30,744 bases of DNA from Hymenopellis radicata (GCA_015501595.1 JADNRX010000593.1:1-30744); one strand, 5' to 3'; counted from the first letter of the stretch, positions 8,816 to 19,747 are shown. The notes: generated from the sequence alone by a model not told the origin. Translations and numbers: made by a program.

Positions 8816-9658
8816 ATGTCAAACTGCGATGCAAAGGTTATTGGATGGACCAAGGAAAGGGCCCTTCTTGGCATGAAACCACGCATAGTAGAGCGTTGGG
8901 AAGCGGTCAACTCCCCGAAATGCATACTCTATTACGCTTTCCCGTATCGTCGCTCTGATGGAGGCCAAGGACTAGGGCCCAAGTTGAAATTGCTCCTCGG
9001 CAGCATCTTATCACGCTCGGACGTGATGTTCGTAACCGCCGCTGACCGCCAGTCCTCCATGTCGGATTCCGATGTTCGTCTTATCGCGACTCTCGTCTGT
9101 GACTTGACGGAAGCAGAGCGCGACAAGTTACTCTCGCAGCCGTCTTGGTCGTCCAAAGATCTCACGGTCTTTGTACATCCATGGTATCCCTCTCCCCAGT
9201 CCGAATTCGTCGGCCTGCTGCGCGGCAGTGAATCGCCTAACGACACAAAAGTATTGACACGCGATTTGACCGACGCAATTGGGTACATGCGAATGCCTGG
9301 TAATAGACACGCAGTCGATTCTATCGACGTTCGCCCTTGTATTGACACCAGGTACCGCGCTGTGTACGTTTCCTATTCTTCCTCCCATCACGATCGCCGG
9401 GAAGAGGATATGGCAACCCTACGCACGATGACATTCGACACTGTCGTGGGTACGCAGAAGATATTCTCGCCCCAACCATGTGATCTCTGTCTTGGGGTAG
9501 ACCACACTCTCACACACTGCCCATTCAAACCACGCATCTCCTACAACCTTCCTCTTAACGACTTGTCCAAGTCGTCAAAACGTCGCCACTCCGCTGGAGA
9601 AGATGGGCCTGACTCTAAAAGAGTCAAAGTGGCGGAATCTTCCGATACTGAGCCGTAG
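8816..9658 (+). CDS. CCHC zinc-knuckle protein, copy B
   Basis: Paralogue of 5922-6749 and alignable to it from MSN to the stop. The knuckle is CDLCLGVDHTLTHC, with all four zinc ligands kept, and the C-terminal basic clusters SKRRH and SKRVK are unchanged. Copy B has four extra residues before DSIDVRP (PGNRHAV against GF in the other copy). I chose ATG 8816 because it aligns with the start of copy A. An in-frame ATG at 8735 would add 27 residues (MAAKVRIFHPHCF…). That extension includes sequence overlapping the upstream proline-rich gene and is not preserved in frame in copy A, owing to a small length difference at about 8784. Amino-acid changes are mostly conservative, suggesting both copies were kept under constraint for some time. 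Function unknown; nucleic-acid binding is likely. Confidence 0.75.
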   Translation: MSNCDAKVIGWTKERALLGMKPRIVERWEAVNSPKCILYYAFPYRRSDGGQGLGPKLKLLLGSILSRSDVMFVTAADRQSSMSDSDVRLIATLVCDLTEAERDKLLSQPSWSSKDLTVFVHPWYPSPQSEFVGLLRGSESPNDTKVLTRDLTDAIGYMRMPGNRHAVDSIDVRPCIDTRYRAVYVSYSSSHHDRREEDMATLRTMTFDTVVGTQKIFSPQPCDLCLGVDHTLTHCPFKPRISYNLPLNDLSKSSKRRHSAGEDGPDSKRVKVAESSDTEP

Positions 9659-9707
9659 TAGTGCATGTAATTCTGCCTGTATGCTTCGAGTACATTTCGG
9701 AGAAGAA

Positions 9708-10480
9708 GAAGAATGACATCCCAGTGATTGGCACTTCAATCACCGGGTTCTGCACCACATGTGTGCCCAGTCACATGTTGCAGAGCACCACGGCCGTTGA
9801 CGGTTTGAACGCCACTTGCGAATCTCGCGCCTCGGGACCGTGGTGGGTTTCGAACGCTGGCCCTGTCACGGAAGCCAGCATCCGTTTACGGGCAACCATC
9901 GCGCCACGCCCCGAAGAGCACGACAGAGCACAACCCGTACAATTTGCGTACAATCATGCAGAGCCTGAGACCTCCAATGATCACAAATGGTACTACCACA
10001 CCTGTACATAGATACCTAAAAAGAGCCCACAATCAGACACTCACACCTTCACCACCTGGGTGATATAATGACACACAATCACTTGACTACTCGCTCGACT
10101 GCCCACTGACTCCCCAGAAGAGCATATCGCTAGGCACTCAAGAGTCCCAGCTCACAACATCCCAGCATTCGACGTACAAAACGAAACATACTAGCATTTG
10201 TTGAGCATCATGATTTGACGCAGACCATGCGAAGAAAATAGCATTCGATGCGTGTTTTTCACGTCCCTATTCAATCCGGGTCCCTATCACAGAAATAAAC
10301 AGGGCAACATCCGCAACATAACAGTCAACACCCGGATGTTGTCCGAAATCACCAGCACGTTGTCCGAAACGTACCGCAAACACATACAGACCCATGCCGC
10401 ATAAGAAGTCCCGTGGCGCCAAGGTCCAGACCAGCAACAACCATGCCCTCGCTCCATATCCAAAAACCATGCCCTCGCTA
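9708..10480. other. Extra DNA between zinc-knuckle copy B and the carrier gene
   Basis: This stretch is missing from copy A. I see no convincing gene. A small hairpin-like pair GTGATTG/CAATCAC lies at about 9724-9748. An open frame at 9661-10011 has no recognisable features. No terminal inverted repeats were found at the borders. Confidence 0.35.
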
Positions 10481-10486
10481 CACAAG

Positions 10487-10689
10487 CAGCAGAGGTCCAA
10501 ACCATATGCATTGCCCCCGCTGTACGAGCAGTCGAGGTCCAAACCATTGCCCCCGCTGAATGAGCAGTCGAGGTCCAAGCCCAAAATCCCTAGCTACATG
10601 AGCAGCCGAGGTCCAAGCCCAAAATCCCTAGCTACACGAGCAGCCGAGGTCCGAGCACAAAATTCCCGCTACATGAGCAGCTGAGGTCC
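10487..10689 (+). repeat. Minisatellite with GAGGTCC core, six units
   Basis: Six occurrences of AGGTCC, at 10493, 10535, 10571, 10609, 10647 and 10684, spaced 36-42 bp apart. Most are preceded by GAGCAGYCG and followed by AAGCCCAAAATCCCTAGCTA or a shorter variant. The array falls in an open frame (10394-10684, starting MPHKKSRGAK) that would encode EQSRSKP repeats, but the frame changes along the array, so I do not call a gene. Confidence 0.8.
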
Positions 10690-11132
10690 TGTTCCGCTGT
10701 CTGCGTGGGGGTGTGGTGATGGTGCAGGAGATGCAACGCGTTTGCCCCGTGTTCGTATTTTGACTTCAAATCATTACAGTAGTATCGCTTGCGGAGGTCG
10801 TCGGGGAGAGCGAACACCAGTTGGGTTTCGGGCTGAGCAGTTCTCCTCGCTTAGGCCAACTCGTACGCGAAATATCCACAGTTCGTAGAGGAGCCAGATG
10901 GTTTGTGCAAGTCGGCCATGGAGGAAAATGGTGATGTGTCAATGGTAGTGAATCCTGAAGGCTTAGGATACGATATCGTCGACTTGTCACATTTGAGGGT
11001 TCGGTTACAGGACTAGTTACGACTCATGAACTCAATAGGCCGTAACTATGATCGACTATAGTGGTGAGCAGGAATTCAGTACATGTGTATAATCTACAGC
11101 GAAATAAAAGTAATTACTACAGTAAAGTCAAT
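10690..11132. other. 3' flank of the carrier gene
   Basis: No gene seen. Beyond about 11055 it is shared with copy A and probably includes the carrier's 3' untranslated region. Confidence 0.35.
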
Positions 11133-12508
11133 CTATAATCCTGTTCTCTGTTCTCTTCTCGCCGCTGTCGAGCGTAACAACCATGCCAAATTCTCATACA
11201 CGACAAAGGTGACGCAGGTGCCAGGCAAGACACGGACAAGGTTCGTTCCCAGCCCACGATAAAATCCGCGCGCGCCTTCTTGCTGCCATGTTCGTTTTAT
11301 CGTAGTCGAAATGTCGGGATAAAGATGCGTTGTGGCATTATTCTGGACATGATGAGAGTGTGAACAGAATTCAGAAGAATCAAAATACCTGTATTCGGGA
11401 CCTTATAACCTGGTATGGGTATGTGAGGGAGAGAGCCTGCAGCTTGCTGACACCAGACATGATGGTATATGACATATTGGACTTTAAAAAATGTTAGTGA
11501 ATGTCCATCATGCCCAAGGTATGAAGGAGAAAAAGATGCCTCAATGTAGAGCAATTGCAAGCGAGTACCGGTGATGGTCGGTCGCGTTACATTTGGAACG
11601 TGTGTGGAAGAAAGCAGGCAGCAAACCCTGGTTACTGAAGCCGATTGAAAACTCACAAGTTTATCAACCTCCGGAGTCCACGGTTTCCCCGTCTTTTCGA
11701 AGTGTTTCCGTTTGCGTTCAAAGCCCCATTTCTTCATCTGCTCATAGGCCATGAATTGTATCGCACCATTACTGACACCAACAAGACCCAGAGCCGTCCC
11801 TTTGAAGAGTCCGCGCCAGCCTTCAGTCTGCACGATGGTGCTCAGACCATCTAGGCAGAGATGAACTGAAAGTGAAGATAGGAGAGGGAGATGGGCGTAC
11901 GCCAAAGACCGTGGTAGGAATGGGGAGAGCTGGGGACGGAGGTGAACATGCGCACGCGAACAACCCATAATGGGTTCGTCATGACTGCAGTCACAGCACC
12001 TGAAGGGATGTAAGATAAGGACAAGCTCGTCTCAGGACACTTACTGGCTTGAGCAGAGCATAAGAGATACTCCGCGGACGATAGGGAGCGTGTAATATCA
12101 TCGCCAGACGCGCGTTTTTTCAACATATTATAACTGGACAAATCGTGAGGATATGAGAGTAATTTCACGGCAGTACTCACAATAGAAAGTATAGTCCCCA
12201 GCTGCTCGCGTTTCCAGCAATATTCGGGCCAACACCGCGGTATAATCCTTTCCATCCCTGTTGCTGCTGGATGTCCTTGAGAGCATACCAGATGTGTTTT
12301 CCAAGACCTCCGCGCGGTGCAGTATCGGACGTCTGGAACTTGACCTTGAGCAGGTCGAGCGGGTTCATGCATAGCGTCGCGACGACGCCGGCACCGATTC
12401 CCGCAGCTGCATGGTCCTACACGTACAATGAGCTGGAGGGGCACGATGAAGAGCGGGAGGGCGCACCAAAGCAGTCGTAGGAAAGAAGCTCGCCGGTTGC
12501 TTTACCAT
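11133..12508 (-). CDS. FLX1: Mitochondrial carrier, FAD/folate (Flx1/SLC25A32-like) type
   Basis: Inner-membrane transporter of the mitochondrial carrier family. Exons join cleanly: 12508-12506, 12416-12181, 12133-12045, 11999-11901, 11850-11657, 11481-11389, 11342-11133, giving 307 residues, the family's usual length. The three repeats each show the signature: NPLDLLKVKF, NPLWVVRVRM and YPYQVIRSRI. The W in the second and the PYQ in the third are typical of the FAD/folate carriers rather than the ADP/ATP or phosphate types. Glycine motifs follow each repeat (GWKGLYRGVGPN, GWRGLFKGTALG, GARGFYRGLGTN). The first exon contains only the ATG, directly followed by a GTAAAG donor; the family's DHAAAGIGAG follows the 89-nt intron. 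The fifth intron after the start-codon intron series (11656-11482) is longer than the rest at 175 nt. A copy of the last exon lies at 6806-6968. Substrate choice between FAD and folate cannot be read from sequence. Confidence 0.9.
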
Positions 12509-13528
12509 TCCAGCTCGCGCCGGTCCTCGGGAACGGGTCGGTATGACTCGGTCGTGGTGGTCAAAAGGCAAAAGCAATGGCGATCACGATGACGCATTTG
12601 GATCAAAAACACGTTGAGGGCGGTCAGTCCATATCGGGAAGTATCTGGGGCGCGCTGCGCGCAAGCCAAATAGGGAAGGGCTCCTGTTACGGCTTGACCA
12701 CCACAAGCGTGGTCGATAGTTCGCTTTGTTCGGTGTCCTTCCAAGTCCAACGATTTGCGCAACATTCAAACGCCACGAATTCATGTGGAATTTCCCTACC
12801 GTCCCACGATGCGAATTTCGCAATATATATGCATCTCAATTGTATGTAAGTAGCCACAGTTGATATCGATTCCAGGTACTTATTCGCACTCTGAGCTCAT
12901 ACGAGGTGTCCTGCATTGACCCGGGCATCAACGTAGATTCAATGCTTATCACCATCATGATCAGTTGTGCCCCCATCCGCCCAATTAAACAATCATTCAA
13001 ACCACCATCATCGATTTGAAACAGTAAGTACAAAAGTCTAGGCAGCGCGGCTGCTGCTTTTCCTCCCATCCGGATCTCTGCTCAAATTGGAGCGCTCACA
13101 GTTAACACTGATATCCGAGTCATCCAATCACATTCAAGTTCTCGTTCCCTCTAGACAGCCATCTTGTGGCTCTCTGATAGAGCAAGATCCAGCTGAAACG
13201 GTGCATCCAAGCTCTCGCCCACAGTCCCCGCGACCGTGCACTAAATTCTGATCGTCGACGGGCACAATGTTCGGTGGTTAATCCACATGAGCCAAATGTC
13301 GCGAGCTTTGCCCGCGTAACGCGTAGCAACAGAACATATGATATGCATGTGCTCTCCTTCCAGGCTGATCTACGGGGTTAAGTGCCGGATGCATCAGTGT
13401 ATAGGATTCTAAAAGATGGCGCTTGGCTTGCTTGTTCTCTCCCCACGACCCACGTTCCACGTTCTCTTCCCTTTCGTTCTTTTTAACGCTGGACTTGGAG
13501 GGCTGGCTTTCCGAGTTTTCAAGCAGTG
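12509..13528. other. Divergent intergenic region between carrier and seven-helix gene
   Basis: About 1 kb between two divergently transcribed genes, presumably holding both promoters. A TATATATGC stretch lies near 12822. A CT-rich run (TTCTCTTCCCTTTCGTTC) at about 13461-13479, just upstream of the plus-strand start, resembles the pyrimidine-rich leader common in filamentous fungi. No gene seen. Confidence 0.4.
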
Positions 13529-15155
13529 ATGGCGTCTCATGCTGGTGCGTTGCCGAGTTATGCTCCTCTTAAATCGATATCGCTGACTTGCGTGTTAGGT
13601 CCTAACGACGGTACCGTCAATATCGTGCATGGAACGCATTCCCAGCTCGTCGCGTTCCTCGTCCTGAACATGTGGCCGTCGCATCTTGGGCTTCCTCTTC
13701 TCCTTGTCATAATCTTCTGCTCGAAAAAGGTGCAGCGGCACCCGACGTTCATCAATCTCTGCTTCACCTTCATCATAGTTGGCATGTAAGTAATTTGCCG
13801 AATGTGATGCATTTATCTTTCGTCGCTAATCCTCCGTACAGATCGTCGAGTCTGCTGTAAGACGATTCAATTGGCATTTGATGCGCTGACGAGATTGAGC
13901 AATGCCTCAAAGGGTTTACGCCGGGAAGACTGAAGGTCCCGAGCCGTCGAGGATGCTTTGTCTGCTTCAAGCGTCGCTTCTTTATGGATACCCAGCAATG
14001 TGGGTTTGGGTTCTACTTTGGGGTGTCGTTGTCTGACAGGACTCCTAGGGCGTCGTTATCGGCCTTCGGACTGGTGTTTCAGGTAAGAAACTGATATTTC
14101 GTTTCCGTTAACGGATCTCCCTACGCCTGCATAGATGTTTATGGTTATACGACGTGCCTTTCATGGGCAGACGGATTCACCCAGTTTTATTCGAAGATGG
14201 AGTGTGAGCGTTCTCAGGTTGAGGGTCAAGATGCGATCTGACAGTCATGCAGATCCTGATTCTTCCGTATGTGGCTTGGTTCATTAGCATCCTTGCAACT
14301 GCTTGTGTAGGCTACTTTCTTGTCGACGCAGTGACAGAGATTGACGCCTGCTATTTAGGTCGGCGCGGCGAACCCGAATAGCGTCTCAAGGAATCGTCGT
14401 TTCTTCTACTGTTCCGTCAAGTCGGATACCTTGTGAGCACGCCTTGAAACGTTTGCCATACCCTTCTGATTTCTCCTAGGACCAACACCATTACCGTTTT
14501 CGCCGCTATATTCTTATTCATCACATTTGTGTTGGAGGGTTAGTTTCACTTCTACAAATACCTCTCCATTCTTACCCTTGACATTAGTTTGGACTGTCTA
14601 CTATTTCTACAAGCGCTGGTCAGCGGTGAAGCGCAACGACAGCGCTTCCGTATTTACGGAGATCAATCTCTCGATACGCATTTTGGCATTTGCCGTATAC
14701 CTGATTATTGCGATGAGGCGAGTATCACTTCGTCAGTGTCTTCCCCACGCCGATTTTCTGACGCCGCCATCGCTATAGTTTGAGCCTCTTGTCTATCAAG
14801 TCACCCGCTTCGCCCGTGCCAGATCTCGCCATCGCTTCCGGTGAGTGGCTTCGGTTGAAGTCAGACAAAAGACTCATTCATGCGCATGCAGCTGCCACGG
14901 TGGTAATCCTGATATTTGGAACACAGCCTGTAAGCATCCCTCCTGTCGATTGAGTACTCATTCGAACCGGTTCAGGACATACTCAAAGCCGCGTGCTTCT
15001 GGAGGCGCCGGAAATCTTTGCCGCCGGTGGATGGGAGTGTGCAGGACGGGCCCATCTTCATTGACTTGTCCTCGAATGTGGGCGTAGACCAGGGACATAA
15101 GCCTGTGTGGCGGTCGTCGGAAACCTTTGCGCCGAGAGTGACGACTCGTTTCTGA
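13529..15155 (+). CDS. Seven-transmembrane receptor-like membrane protein
   Basis: Thirteen exons join in frame to 337 residues: 13529-13544, 13599-13785, 13842-13856, 13913-13999, 14040-14082, 14135-14203, 14253-14306, 14359-14432, 14480-14538, 14588-14717, 14779-14840, 14892-14929, 14976-15155. Hydrophobic segments fall at about residues 22-46, 55-75, 88-121, 140-158, 182-206, 228-250 and 262-280, followed by a cytosolic tail beginning FWRRRK. This layout matches a fungal family of seven-helix, GPCR-like proteins seen in agarics (recognisable by VHGTHSQLVAFLV and by GPEPS…LCLLQASLLYG). Two introns stand out: 14000-14039 is only 40 nt, and 14718-14778 has a GC donor (AG|GCGAGT). Exon 3 is just 15 nt. 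It is not the STE3 pheromone receptor. Ligand and G-protein coupling are unknown. Confidence 0.82.
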
Positions 15156-15718
15156 GGGAGGAGAAAGGATTGTATTTATTAGTAGTATATACTATAGGTC
15201 TGTAAGCTTTAGTGTAAAGATAATGATCTTGTATGTATGTTGTTACTTGATGCTTTGGACCAGACCTTCATTATGGAGTCTAATTATGGAGTTACTCAGA
15301 GCTATTTTTCAAAATAGATTAGCAGGAGAGGAGAGGGTGAAGTGAAAAAAGTTCTTTGATATTCCGGGGAAGTAGCCCACCGCGAGAGTCCTCGCAGCTC
15401 TGACACTTATCCGATTCAGCTAGGCGGGCCGAAAACTGCATCGCTCTCTGAAGATATCTATTATCCTCAGTCCTGCGTATTTCTGTGCCAACGGCCCGAA
15501 ACCGCCTGACTTCGTCACGTGGTGCTTTTGTGATATGTTTCGTGCCTTACCTTCCTTCCTTCTCGCCACCGTCATCCTTCCGTTGACGCGCGTTCTGGAC
15601 ATCGGTGGATTGCTCAAATACATCTTGTTGTTGAAGAGTAACCACGTCTTTCTCGCGTAGACAGCCTGGTCAACGGTCGAGTCAGAATCAAACCGTTTTT
15701 CGCTTCGACAGCCACAAG
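15156..15718. other. Intergenic, promoter side of the cap-binding gene
   Basis: AT-rich 3' flank of the seven-helix gene, then the promoter of the next gene. A CACGTG E-box is present at about 15517-15522. No coding frame with support. Confidence 0.4.
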
Positions 15719-18700
15719 ATGAGCTGGCATGGCCGTGGAGGAGGAGGCAACCGCCGCAGATACCGGGGTGTGTTAATTCGCTGCATTTTTTAGTCTATTC
15801 CTATCCTTTGTTTGCAGATGATTATGACCGACGTGAACCCGTGGAATCACCCCAAGACAAACTGCGTTCAGCCATATTTCGTCTGGGAGAAGTGGTGCGT
15901 CAACTGCGACCCCGGCAGTCGAATTATCCCTCATATTCTCATAGGATCCAGTGGAAGAATTGCCTCAATTGGAACAGCAGATTCGCGAACTGCAGCCACC
16001 AAATATCCCCAGTATCGCGGAGGCCCTACGAATAGGGTATGTTTAACGCGTCGTCGAACGTGGAATGCAGACTGACAGTCTCTTATAGGGTGACTGAGCA
16101 ACCGTACAAAATTCCACATTATGCTGCACTCCTTCGACTGTTACACGAACAACCCTCGGAAGGAACGTCTCTCGGTCGTCAACTACTTGAGGAAATATGG
16201 AAAGGCTTCCAGACCTACGTTGATCAGTTGTCATGGAGAGAGACGCGGTTCTGTGTGAGTGTTTTTCTTCTACTCATTCTTCGCCGGAGTACATTCGACT
16301 TCCTAATAACTCATACCCATCGGTGGAGTCAAATTGCTCTGGGTTACTGGGACTTATGGGTTATGAGGAAGCAATTACCACTGTGCCACACCATTTGGTG
16401 GACATTTCAGAGGCCCAAATCTATGGGTTATGGCATTTCATGACTATGGTTTATCTGGAAGTCAACCCGTTGCGCGACATGAGCGGCAAAGAGGGAGGTG
16501 CTACGAGTTACCGGAGTGCATCGGAATCCCATTGGTCTCTATGGTAAATAACAAAAGACTGAAACTCTTACCTAGATCCACTTCTTCTCCCATCTTGCTC
16601 TAGCCGGAATCATTTCGCCCGACTCTCTGGCCACGCTTCTCCAGTCATTCACAGCTGTATTGGATGAATTTGGTGTCTCCCAGGGGCGCGCTAAGCGTGC
16701 CGCACTATGCGCAGGTGAAGGTCTCATGATCGTAAGTTCATTGTTCGCACTGGTAGGCGTGTCTTGAGTATCATGTCAGGCAGGCTCCATTCTACCGCCA
16801 TCAAGCCCGGAAGCTATCATTACAGCCATAGAAGCCTTCAACGAGAGCACGAAACCGGCCAAGGCTTTAGTTCATCCGATTGTATTATTTGACGGTACTG
16901 GTGAAAATGCGGACGAGGTGAGTACAATCTTACACAAATGGGACGTCGGTTTCCTCGTCCAACCAAACTCGGCCACCGTAACCTCCTGCATGATTTCCTC
17001 ATCAGAGTTCAAATTGAGGGAATCGTGCAAGAGTTACCGATGAAATCGGATTTCCTTTATATCTTCCCAGTTGAAGAAATTGCGTTCTTAAAGCAATCTT
17101 CTCAGTGTTTGCCTGACTGAGAAAACTGCTATCACCTCTTCTGACAGTGTTTATTGTTTTCAATGCTGACATTCAATTAGCTCCTTGATGCCCTACTTGC
17201 ATCCTGCCATGCCTTGCAAGCACCTGATGCGGCAGTCCCATTTCCACAGCCATACACCGGCTATTCGGAATTAGAGGCTGAAGCATTCAGCTTACCATCT
17301 GTGCTCGTTCCCCCGGAAGTCACTGAGCTGGAAGGAACAGAGGATGACGCGCCTGTAAAAAAAGAAGAATGGCCGGAAAACTTCGTCCAGTTGTTTGAAA
17401 ACGATGTACACCAAGATTATCCTGCGCATTATCCTGTCTTACAACGGATTAGGTTACACCGGACTTCAAGACGCCCGAGGGCTATGTCATTCGTGTCGAC
17501 TTGATGGCTATTGTTGATATTTTCGAGGTAAACCGGAAGGAGTGCGCGCGGTTACTGCTCGAATATCCCAAATGGACGTTACCGGGTACATTCAAGCCAA
17601 AGCTCGGCGCGCCTGCTGCCGTCGACCCCGTACTTGAGAAAGACTGGTTGCTTGAGAATACGATGATTGAGGTACGCCGACTCTGATCCCTGTTGATCCT
17701 ACTAAACGGACGATAGACCATCTTGGGCGCCTACTTTTTGCTACCGGAAGCGTCACAAAAATCGATATATTATATGGGTGTCATTACGGAGTTGTGCAAG
17801 CTGTCACCTCAGAGTGTTGGTCCTGCTGTGGGTAAATCGATCCGAAAGCTTTTCGGCTACTTGGCGGACGGTCTGGATGTCGATGTCTCGCGTCGCTTCG
17901 CGGAATGGTTTGCCATTCATATGAGCAACTTTGGCTTTCAATGGGTCTGGAAAGAATGGTTCGTGGCATATGTCTAAAGTACAGTGTATCGCTGATTGTA
18001 TTGCTTGTTAGGTTACCGGATCTGACTCTAGTCCCTCAGCATCCGCGCCGGGCCTTCATGAGGCGCGTCCTGGAGTATGAAATCCGCCTGTCGTATTTTG
18101 ATCGCATCGCCAAAACACTTCCGCCTCAGATGCAAGAACCAGATGCGTATGTTCTACCGAAGGTGGCGCCAGGTCCCCACTTCCCTTACGAAGACCCCAG
18201 TACGATCTTTTGTGTTGTACCATACTGACTCGCACTCACGTCACTTCTTAGTAAATCCTCATCACGATAGTGCCCAATCCATCTTGAATCTGTTCCGCGG
18301 ACGCGCCAAGGCGGAAGAGGTTATCGCTCATCTTGACACTCTCAAGACATCCGTTGAAGCGGCCGATGCAGGTGCAAATTCTGAAAACGTCGTTCTTTCC
18401 ATCGCCATTCAGTCCCTTCTCCACATTGGCGCGCGCTCCTTCTCTCATCTTCTCAACGCCATCGAGCGATACCTCCCGTTATTGCGTCACATCGTCTCCC
18501 ACGGATCCAGCGATACCAAGTCGGAGATTCAGACCTCCGTCGCGTCCTTCTGGAAGGAGAACTCCCAAATGGTCGTCATCGTGTTCGACAAGCTCATGCA
18601 GTACCAGATCGTGGACCCCACGGATGTTATTAATTGGACGTTCGAGAGGGCACGGAGAGCCACGATGAGCTGAGCTCTGTGCGGTGCATTGGCGGCTTGC

Positions 18701-19603
18701 AGTGGGATTTGGTGAAGGGTGCTCTGGATAAGGCTAATGGTCGTGTCAATATCGCGCGGAAGAAGGTGGCGGCGCTGAGGAAGGAGGACGACGATACGCG
18801 CGCACAGGCTATTGCGAAAGAGGGCACTGCTATGGACGTCGATGATGCTAAGCCTGGTAAGTCGTCCTCTAGAAGCGTAACACCCAGCTGATGGATTTGG
18901 CTTTCGTAGATGACATACCTGAAAACCCAGCGCTGACGACTGCGCTGAAGGCCTTCTCTAGCCTCGTACGAGAACAAAAAACGGGGCTGTCGCGGGCTTT
19001 GGAGGGCTTCGTGTCCTGCTTGGCGCCGCCAGAGTCTAGCGCGCATCCGAAGCCGAGTCGAGGACGGTGATATCGCCTACTGCTTGGGAGGACCGCGCAA
19101 ATTGGGGGAAAGAGGAGTGGAATGTGTGGGAGACGTGGTGTTGGTATAGGCACTTTTGCCGCGTGGTGAGTTCCCGGTCGCTTCTTCCAAGAGGCTTCGA
19201 CAACTGATGTTGGGATAGTACTCCCCTTACCTGCGGACGTATTCGACGACACTGACGACGGTGTCGTTCGCCCGGTTTGAGGGATCTGAGGACCCTGCTG
19301 GGGCGCTGCTTCAAAAGATTTACAATACGTCTACGGGGCGGATTGATGTAAATTAACATTTGTTCTCTGTTCATTTGTGACGCATGTTATATATGTGCCT
19401 TTGTGATTTTCTCGACTAACATCTAGTAGACTGATGGAAGGCATCGCTAAACCGAAAATGTTATGCAGCGAATGCGGAAGATCGCTGACTTGCAGATCGG
19501 ATGCAGGACGTCGTTCGCCAAGAAGCGACGAAGGCGGGTCATGACCTCCAGCTACCGACGAGGACGAGAGCAACTGGTCTTATTCGTATATGGGCAGTGC
19601 TGA
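15719..19603 (+). CDS. CBC1: Nuclear cap-binding complex large subunit (CBP80/NCBP1)
   Basis: MIF4G-fold scaffold that binds CBP20 and the 5' cap of new RNA polymerase II transcripts in the nucleus. Exons: 15719-15767, 15818-15894, 15945-16036, 16089-16254, 16576-16731, 16780-16917, 17181-17405, 17453-17671, 17717-17958, 18012-18199, 18252-18649, 18703-18856, 18910-19165, 19219-19356. The first MIF4G repeat spans IPHYAALLRLL to GRAKRAALCAGEGLMI. The family-typical SRRFAEWFAIHMSNFGFQW and VLEYEIRLSYFDRIAKTLP lie mid-protein, and WDLVKGALDKANGRV near the end. Two problem sites exist. At 18641-18702 the frame needs either a GC-AG intron (18650-18702) or one extra G. At 19053-19054 one missing base separates PKP from SRTVISPTAW. 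The frame stops at 19356, but a further exon (19469-19603, RMRKIADLQIGCRTSFAKKR) looks like a genuine basic tail, reached by a 121-nt intron. Two introns (16255-16575, 16918-17180) are unusually long. Confidence 0.88.
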
Positions 19604-19747
19604 CGCTGTTCCTCCAACTGTCCCGTCTATCTCTATCGTATCATCTAGGCGATAAACAGCCTAAGAACTGGGGAAACTCGGCATCGGTTCCAATGCGCCT
19701 ACCGCGGTTCAACATCTGTCATCTAGAATGTACACTTATCGCAATAG

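Larger units (their letters stand above)
8758..11238 (+). repeat. Segmental duplication, copy B (contains about 1.35 kb of extra DNA)
   Basis: 8758-9707 matches copy A through the zinc-knuckle gene and its 3' flank. Similarity stops at TTCGGAG (about 9707), resumes at GACTATAGTGGTGAGCAGG (about 11055) and continues into the last exon of the intact carrier gene. The carrier is complete only here, so copy B marks the ancestral location and copy A the derived one. The extra 1.35 kb was either gained here later or lost from copy A. Confidence 0.75.

Noticed and set aside
10267..10584. Minus-strand frame with LDLDCS/GGN repeats
   Set aside because: Product of the minisatellite; no start context, no homologous copy.
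13529..15155. STE3-type pheromone receptor, and with the HMG gene a mating-type locus
   Set aside because: The seven-helix protein lacks the STE3 sequence pattern and no pheromone precursor (CAAX-ended small peptide) or homeodomain pair is visible.
16255..16575. Extra exon inside the cap-binding gene
   Set aside because: The flanking exons join in frame to the family sequence without it and its translation has no similarity to the protein.
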